Below, piece by piece: positions 61,102 through 64,000 of a stretch of 64,000 nucleotides of DNA. The notes under the pieces are model-generated. The model ran no database searches. It saw only the letters and a list, made by a program, of their open reading frames with translations, and was not told the origin of the DNA. Within the stretch, counting starts at the first letter, position 1, and each line of letters starts with the position of its first letter. The translations under genes were made by a program, and so were the position numbers. This DNA comes from JAYKGU01 sp035285585 (GTDB taxonomy: Bacteria; Cyanobacteriota; Cyanobacteriia; CAKZMO01), in the NCBI GenBank assembly GCA_035285585.1, contig JAYKGU010000079.1:1-64000 (forward strand), in the 5' to 3' direction.

Positions 61102-63078
61102 CTACTCAAATAGCAGGGTTGCCGCCCCCTGAATTTGCTCCAGCGGGGCGATCGCCCTGGGCAGCAAAGGCAAGCGCACAATGGTCTGCTGAGGGAAGCG
61201 ATCGCCCGGCGCGTCTGACCCCGGTTCATAGAGGTTCTGCACCACATAGCGCTGACACACCCCCATTTTGGTCACGGACTGGGATAACCGTTCCGCCTCG
61301 GCGATAATGGCCGACTGGTTTTGCAGCACGCCGATAAACTCGGTGTGGGCGGGGTCTTTGAGCTTCTTCTGGGCATCTACCACGCGCTTTCTCAGGGTGC
61401 GGAGGCGGCCCATCAGCTCCACGCGCCCCACCACGTCCTGGTACTTGAGCCAGAGTTTGAAAATCCAGGCCAGCCAATCTCCCAGGGCGGTGGGCATGTC
61501 CAGAAAGCGGAGTAAATGCCCCGTGGGAGCCGTATCCAGGATAATCAAATCCTGCTCTTTCTTCTCCAGCAGCTCCATGATTGACAGCAAAGACAGCATC
61601 TCATCAATTCCAGGCAGGGATTGGGCCACGATCTGCCGCCACGCCTCCGGGCCATAGGCGAGCTGGATGGCATCTTCTCCGATATCGCCGCTCATCATTT
61701 CCGCCAGTTCCCAAAGGTAGTCGTCCCGAAACTGGTCCAGCACCACCTCCGCCTCAATTTCCTGACCGCTCAGGTTGGGGGCAATGGCCTGTGGCTCATG
61801 GCTCAACGTCAGGCCAAAGGCGTCTCCCAGGGAATGGGCCGGGTCGATGGAAATGACGCGCACGTTGCGGTCGGGGTGGCGATGGGCCATTCCCCAGGCG
61901 ATCGCTGCGGAAACGGTGGTTTTGCCCACGCCGCCTTTGCCGCCCACGATGATCAGTTGACGTCCGGCCTGCACAAAATCCACAAATCCGGGGGGCACCC
62001 GGTCGGGGAAGGTCACCCGCCCCTGGGGCACTTCAAAGCTTTGATGTTGGGCAGCATCCACCACCACCGCCTGCCGAATCACGGTGTCGAGGGCGGCAGC
62101 CCCCACGGGTTCTGCCCCCTGCTTAGGTACGCAAAAGACAGGCCGAACACCCATCTGGAGGAATTTGCCGAGGGTTTCCTGCTGCTCAGCAAAGCGATGA
62201 AGCTGCACGGGAGACATGGCCTGGGACCAGTCGTTCCCAAAGGTTTGGGCGTTGAGGATGCGGTTGACCAGAATGCCGCCTGTGGGGATGCCGAGCTGGC
62301 CAAGGGCCTCAACAAAGCGCTGGGTTTCCAGCAGGCTCATGGGTTCGGCGATCGCCACCACCAGACAGGCCGTTTGTTCCCGATCTTGCAGGAGCGATCG
62401 CCCCGCCGCCAGGTCCCGGCGCACTTCCACCAGAAAGGCGTCCGCATCGTCATCGTTATATTGTCCGGTCAGTCGCTGGCTAATTTCCCGGTGCTTGGCC
62501 TGAAAGAGATCCAGGGAATCCAGCAGCCGATCCAGGAAATCCATCAGGCTAAATAAGTTGAGGGTATGGCCGCTGGGGGCCATGTCCACCACCACCCGGT
62601 CGGCCACCTTCTCCCGCAGCAGGCGCTGAATTTCCAAAATGCCCATGAGTTCATCAAGGCCCGGCCAGCTCAAGTCCCACACCGGACTGAGGTCGCTTCC
62701 TTCGACAAAGCTGCCCCGCTCTACCAGGAGTTCCAGCACTCGTCCATAGCGGGCCTTGAAGTCTTGCAGCAGAGTTTGGGCATCCAGGGCGCGAATGTGA
62801 AGATTGGGTAGATCGGGGGCGGGGCGGGGGGCATCATCCACCGCTAGCTGCAGCACATCTCCTAAAGAGTGGGCCGGGTCGGTTGAGATCAAAAGGATGC
62901 GATCGCCCGGAAACTGCTGCGCCCAGTAGCGAGCAAAGCCGCAGGAAAGGGTGGTTTTGCCAACGCCGCCTTTACCGCTAAACATTGCGAGATGCAGGGC
63001 ATGGTAGTCCTGTAGCCCTGTTTTAGCTGGAAGGGAATTGGTCTGGGGGGATGGGTTGAGGGGTGGATGTGCGACCAT
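61102..63078 (-). CDS. Tandem ArsA/Get3-type ATPase
   Basis: 658 residues made of two ArsA-like halves. Half 1: MFSGKGGVGKTTLSC (P-loop), STDPAHSLGD (switch I) and DMAPSGHTLNL. Half 2: GGKGGVGKTTVSAA, SIDPAHSLGDAFG and DTAPTGHLLRFLD. Get3 proteins deliver tail-anchored membrane proteins and ArsA drives arsenite export; no arsB or ars gene is near. Half 2 has the canonical DTAPTGH, half 1 a variant. ATG at 63078 is used, GTG at 63093 being possible. A cyanobacterial chaperone-type role is more likely than arsenite export (inference). Confidence 0.88.
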   Translation of the reverse strand: MVAHPPLNPSPQTNSLPAKTGLQDYHALHLAMFSGKGGVGKTTLSCGFARYWAQQFPGDRILLISTDPAHSLGDVLQLAVDDAPRPAPDLPNLHIRALDAQTLLQDFKARYGRVLELLVERGSFVEGSDLSPVWDLSWPGLDELMGILEIQRLLREKVADRVVVDMAPSGHTLNLFSLMDFLDRLLDSLDLFQAKHREISQRLTGQYNDDDADAFLVEVRRDLAAGRSLLQDREQTACLVVAIAEPMSLLETQRFVEALGQLGIPTGGILVNRILNAQTFGNDWSQAMSPVQLHRFAEQQETLGKFLQMGVRPVFCVPKQGAEPVGAAALDTVIRQAVVVDAAQHQSFEVPQGRVTFPDRVPPGFVDFVQAGRQLIIVGGKGGVGKTTVSAAIAWGMAHRHPDRNVRVISIDPAHSLGDAFGLTLSHEPQAIAPNLSGQEIEAEVVLDQFRDDYLWELAEMMSGDIGEDAIQLAYGPEAWRQIVAQSLPGIDEMLSLLSIMELLEKKEQDLIILDTAPTGHLLRFLDMPTALGDWLAWIFKLWLKYQDVVGRVELMGRLRTLRKRVVDAQKKLKDPAHTEFIGVLQNQSAIIAEAERLSQSVTKMGVCQRYVVQNLYEPGSDAPGDRFPQQTIVRLPLLPRAIAPLEQIQGAATLLFE

Positions 63079-63473
63079 AGTGCGTGAATTCACCGTAGGG
63101 ATCTCTACCTCAATAGACTGCCCAGTTTTTAGATGTCCGGAAACGTCCGATGCATCTAGAAAGAAAAATAAACCTTGGTTTATCGATTGATTATCATCGA
63201 GCTAGCATTCCAAATGTAAACTTACGTAAACTCTCGCGGTTTGGGAAAGCCTCTTTGTTGAGTGTCGCGACCAAATTGGGATGACTAGTGGATGGTCACG
63301 GGATGTTCCTTCTTGAATAGAGAGACATTGCCCGCAGGACAAAAACTGTACGAGCAAAGCATGTGGCAAAAAGCCATTGCAATCGTTTCAACGGCCTTTG
63401 CCTAAGGTTTTGTCTTTACCAAAGTTAATAATTTTCGTTTTCCATCTGCACACTACATATTTGGGGACGCCGC
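63079..63473. other. Divergent intergenic region, ArsA-type / AAA gene
   Basis: 395 bases with no gene, repeat or clear promoter hexamers. A weak palindrome AGATGTCC...CATCT lies near 63137-63163. Confidence 0.45.
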
Positions 63474-64000
63474 ATGAGTGATTTGTTTAAGGGATTTGAG
63501 CAATTACTGGAACTGGCGAAGACGCTGGAGGAAAAGGCCGAGAAAGGGGAACTGAAGACGGATGTGCGCATCAACTCCCGCCCCCTCAGTAGTATTCCTC
63601 GGCAGGGAAATATCCCCACTGGGGGAGGTGCCGCCAATGTCGGGACCGAGCGGATTCGCACCCAGCCCTCTGGAGAGCGATCGCCCACAACTCCCACTGA
63701 TGCCCCCACCGGCTCTCCCACTCCAGACCCCGAAACCCCACCTGAAGACCCCGTTACCCTCCGCGACGTGGGTGGCCTTGCTGACGTGCTCAAAGAGCTG
63801 CGGGAACTGGTGGAGATTCCCCTGAAGCGCCCCGAGCTGCTGCAGCGCATTGGCCTGGAGCCGCCCAGAGGCGTCCTGCTGGTTGGCCCCCCTGGTACCG
63901 GTAAAACCCTCACCGCCCGTGCCCTCGCCGATGAATTAGATGTAAACTACATCGCCATCGTCGGGCCAGAGGTAATGGGTAAATATTATGGAGAAGCGGA
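63474..64000 (+). CDS. CDC48-like AAA ATPase (3' truncated by window end)
   Basis: The frame is open from the ATG at 63474 to the window end (175 codons). A helical N-terminus (MSDLFKGFEQLLELAKTLEE), a Pro/Thr-rich linker, then the start of a classic AAA module: LRDVGGLADVLKELRELVEI, RIGLEPPRGVLLVGPPGTGK (Walker A) and GPEVMGKYYGEA (pore loop region). It resembles the p97/CDC48/FtsH type without membrane segments so far. The product probably unfolds or disassembles proteins. It is divergent from the ArsA-type gene. Confidence 0.85.
   Translation, partial: MSDLFKGFEQLLELAKTLEEKAEKGELKTDVRINSRPLSSIPRQGNIPTGGGAANVGTERIRTQPSGERSPTTPTDAPTGSPTPDPETPPEDPVTLRDVGGLADVLKELRELVEIPLKRPELLQRIGLEPPRGVLLVGPPGTGKTLTARALADELDVNYIAIVGPEVMGKYYGEA

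Overview
The window is chromosomal DNA of a motile cyanobacterium, probably a filamentous Leptolyngbya-type lineage (inference). The octamer GCGATCGC (HIP1) recurs throughout. Cyanobacterial marker genes are present: psbU, btpA, ycf34, rpaB, ictB, a rimO-crhR operon, hpsA and a Pix-type phototaxis operon. Genes are mostly short transcription units on both strands. No rRNA, tRNA, CRISPR array, intact transposase or prophage gene was recognised.

Layout. 0.2-6.6 kb: comB-like gene, then the minus-strand set acpP-fabF-tkt and an HdrB-like CCG-domain protein. 6.7-12.1 kb: three unrecognised envelope-type proteins, a NAGPA-fold lipoprotein, a VKOR-thioredoxin fusion and btpA. 12.6-17.7 kb: rimO-crhR, trpD and a molybdopterin oxidoreductase. 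17.7-18.8 kb: gene-poor and repeat-bearing. 18.8-22.4 kb: a ferredoxin-HTH regulator of CnfR/PatB type and a DUF3685-type protein. 22.4-26.4 kb: the most unusual block, with a parvulin, a Ser-rich RTX protein and three small proteins with a shared double-glycine leader. 27.1-36.6 kb: the phototaxis operon (PATAN response regulator, CheY, CheW, MCP with a bilin-type GAF, CheA hybrid, second CheW). 36.7-43.8 kb: FkbM methyltransferase, ycf34, rpaB, an RHH protein, peptide-binding lipoprotein, ictB and a small secreted protein. 43.8-52.1 kb: nadB, psbU, a Ser/Thr kinase with Glu-Pro tracts, BioD-like ATPase, GST, M20 amidohydrolase and others. 52.3-64 kb: hpsA, ankyrin and pentapeptide proteins, a nucleophile-less alpha/beta hydrolase, aldo/keto reductase, tandem ArsA-type ATPase and the start of a CDC48-like AAA protein that runs off the end.

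Themes. Phototaxis/pilus control and HpsA point to gliding motility and exopolysaccharide secretion. The GG-leader genes are each a self-contained unit (operator, RBS, terminator) and share the palindrome TGCCA-N3-TGGCA upstream; this is my best candidate for an undescribed export/regulatory system. Intergenic DNA is invaded by at least five families of short non-coding inverted repeats. Two show compensatory base changes in their stems, and some ends sit exactly on gene stop codons.
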